A stretch of DNA of 6,981 nucleotides, from positions 1 to 6,981 of the forward strand of contig JANXOQ010000350.1 in assembly GCA_025357775.1 (NCBI GenBank), in the 5' to 3' direction. A program made the position numbers and the translations under genes. Positions 6,157 through 6,981 of the stretch are shown one piece after another; position 1 is the stretch's first letter; the number at the start of each line of letters is the position of its first letter. This DNA comes from Ferruginibacter sp. GTDB taxonomy: Bacteria; Bacteroidota; Bacteroidia; Chitinophagales; Chitinophagaceae. The notes beneath the pieces are model-generated. The model saw only the letters and a program-made list of their open reading frames with translations. It ran no database searches and was not told where the DNA came from.

Positions 6157-6849
6157 ATGAATACAGTTACCAATTTTGATACTCCACAATTATTAGCAGT
6201 AGCTGCTGCTGATTATTTTGTAAAATTATCTAATGAAATTATTGAAGAAAAAGGAAAATTTACAGTTGCATTATCTGGTGGGAGCACACCCGCTGTTATG
6301 TTTGCAATACTAGCAACAGATGATTATGCAAGTAAAATAAACTGGAAAAAAATATATTTTTTTTGGGGTGATGAAAGGTGTGTAGCATTAGATAGTAGTG
6401 ATAACAATGCTTTCAATGCCAAAAATATTTTACTTGATAATGTACCTATTCCTAAAAAAAATATTTTTGTTATACCTGTAAATGAAACGCCTATAAATGC
6501 CGCAATATATTATGAAGCTACTATAAAAATATTTTTTAAAACAGATAAGCCAATTTTTGATTTGGTTTTATTAGGAATGGGCGATGATGGGCATACTGCT
6601 TCTTTATTTCCTTACACAAGTATTTTGTTGGAGAAACAAAAATTGGTAAGTGAAGTTTTTTTAGCAGAAAAAAATGTGTGGCGAATAAGCTTAACAGAAC
6701 CCATAATAAATGCAGCAACTCACAAGTTATTTTTGATAGCGGGAAAAGCCAAAGAACCAATGCTAGATATAATTTTGTATAGTGAAAAAAACACCCAAAA
6801 ATACCCTGCCCAACTAATAAAAAATGCAGATTGGTTTGTGAACATATAA
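6157..6849 (+). CDS. pgl: 6-phosphogluconolactonase
   Basis: This enzyme hydrolyses 6-phosphoglucono-1,5-lactone to 6-phosphogluconate, linking Zwf to Gnd. The 230-residue product is of the DevB/SOL type (glucosamine-6-phosphate isomerase-like fold), not the E. coli beta-propeller YbhE type, and its length is normal. Motifs in order are ALSGGSTP (38-45), the phosphate-binding loop; FFWGDERCV (68-76); and LLGMGDDGHTASLFP (138-152), whose His146 aligns with the proposed catalytic base. An in-frame TAA at 6145-6147, only three codons before the ATG at 6157, supports that start. NagB-type deaminases share the fold, but GDERCV and GHTASLFP, together with the neighbours zwf and gnd, favour the lactonase. 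It is the last gene of the cluster. Confidence 0.95.
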   Translation: MNTVTNFDTPQLLAVAAADYFVKLSNEIIEEKGKFTVALSGGSTPAVMFAILATDDYASKINWKKIYFFWGDERCVALDSSDNNAFNAKNILLDNVPIPKKNIFVIPVNETPINAAIYYEATIKIFFKTDKPIFDLVLLGMGDDGHTASLFPYTSILLEKQKLVSEVFLAEKNVWRISLTEPIINAATHKLFLIAGKAKEPMLDIILYSEKNTQKYPAQLIKNADWFVNI

Positions 6850-6877
6850 ATAATAAAAATTATATTTCAACCCTATT

Positions 6878-6906
6878 ATAAGCCAGTACTATTTGTACAA
6901 GCTTAT
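6878..6906 (+). terminator. Hairpin after pgl, possible operon end
   Basis: ATAAGC (6878-6883) pairs with GCTTAT (6901-6906), and GTAC (6886-6889) with GTAC (6895-6898), around a 2x2 internal loop and a TATTT apical loop. It lies 28 nt after the pgl stop. A T-rich stretch follows only after several other bases, so this is weaker than the terminator at 2763-2789. Its near symmetry would let it act on both strands if a convergent gene enters from the right. The remaining bases to 6981 hold no identifiable gene. Confidence 0.4.
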
Positions 6907-6981
6907 GTATCTATATTTTTATTTATTGGGTTTAGACTAAGGCGTACATGTGGCAATATTGTGAGTACTTTTTTTACTAAT

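Noticed and set aside
6903..6981. Minus-strand frame open from the right edge to a TAA (complement of 6903-6905), possibly the end of a convergent gene
   Set aside because: Only about 25 codons are visible and none match a motif I know. It may be real, but the sequence here cannot support it.
1..6981. CRISPR array, tRNA, rRNA, transposase, toxin-antitoxin or phage-defence genes
   Set aside because: No spaced identical repeats of CRISPR type, no clover-leaf or rRNA sequence, and no transposase or defence-protein motifs were seen on either strand. The repeats found are short and local.

Overview
This is ordinary chromosomal DNA from an AT-rich bacterium, most likely a member of the Bacteroidota (Chitinophagales/Sphingobacteriia-like). 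The grounds are TAnnTTTG-type -7 boxes in the divergent spacer, A-rich leaders without Shine-Dalgarno sequences, a 2-oxo acid dehydrogenase E1 whose alpha and beta halves are fused, a tandem pair of secreted DUF1573 proteins, and a gnd-zwf-pgl cluster. The placement comes from recognising families, not from a search.

Layout. (1) The 1-1460 stretch, minus strand, is the N-terminal 486 residues of a thiamine-diphosphate-dependent E1. The gene runs off the left edge just after its beta-type half begins. (2) 1461-1587 is a divergent promoter region. (3) 1588-2736, plus strand, holds two adjacent paralogous genes for exported DUF1573 proteins, closed by a clear intrinsic terminator at 2763-2789. 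(4) 2790-2999 is a leader with a 13-bp direct repeat flanking a small hairpin. (5) 3000-6849, plus strand, encodes the whole oxidative branch of the pentose phosphate pathway: gnd (6-phosphogluconate dehydrogenase), zwf (glucose-6-phosphate dehydrogenase) and pgl (6-phosphogluconolactonase). (6) 6850-6981 is non-coding flank with a hairpin that may end the operon.

How the genes work together. Zwf oxidises glucose 6-phosphate to the lactone, Pgl hydrolyses the lactone to 6-phosphogluconate, and Gnd decarboxylates that to ribulose 5-phosphate. The three genes lie on one strand, with spacers of 147 and 94 nt, and probably form one transcription unit. The E1 and DUF1573 genes have no evident functional link to this pathway.

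The most interesting observation is that both dehydrogenases lack the residues that bind the 2'-phosphate of NADP+ in their best-known relatives. Zwf has Ser18 and Leu50-Glu51 where the E. coli enzyme has Lys18 and Arg50. Gnd has a GLGTMG loop and Asp32-Lys33-Asp34 where the sheep enzyme has GLAVMG and Asn-Arg-Thr. This suggests that the branch here may make NADH, wholly or in part, rather than NADPH. I found no defence system, mobile element, CRISPR array, tRNA or rRNA, and no evidence of an entirely new system.
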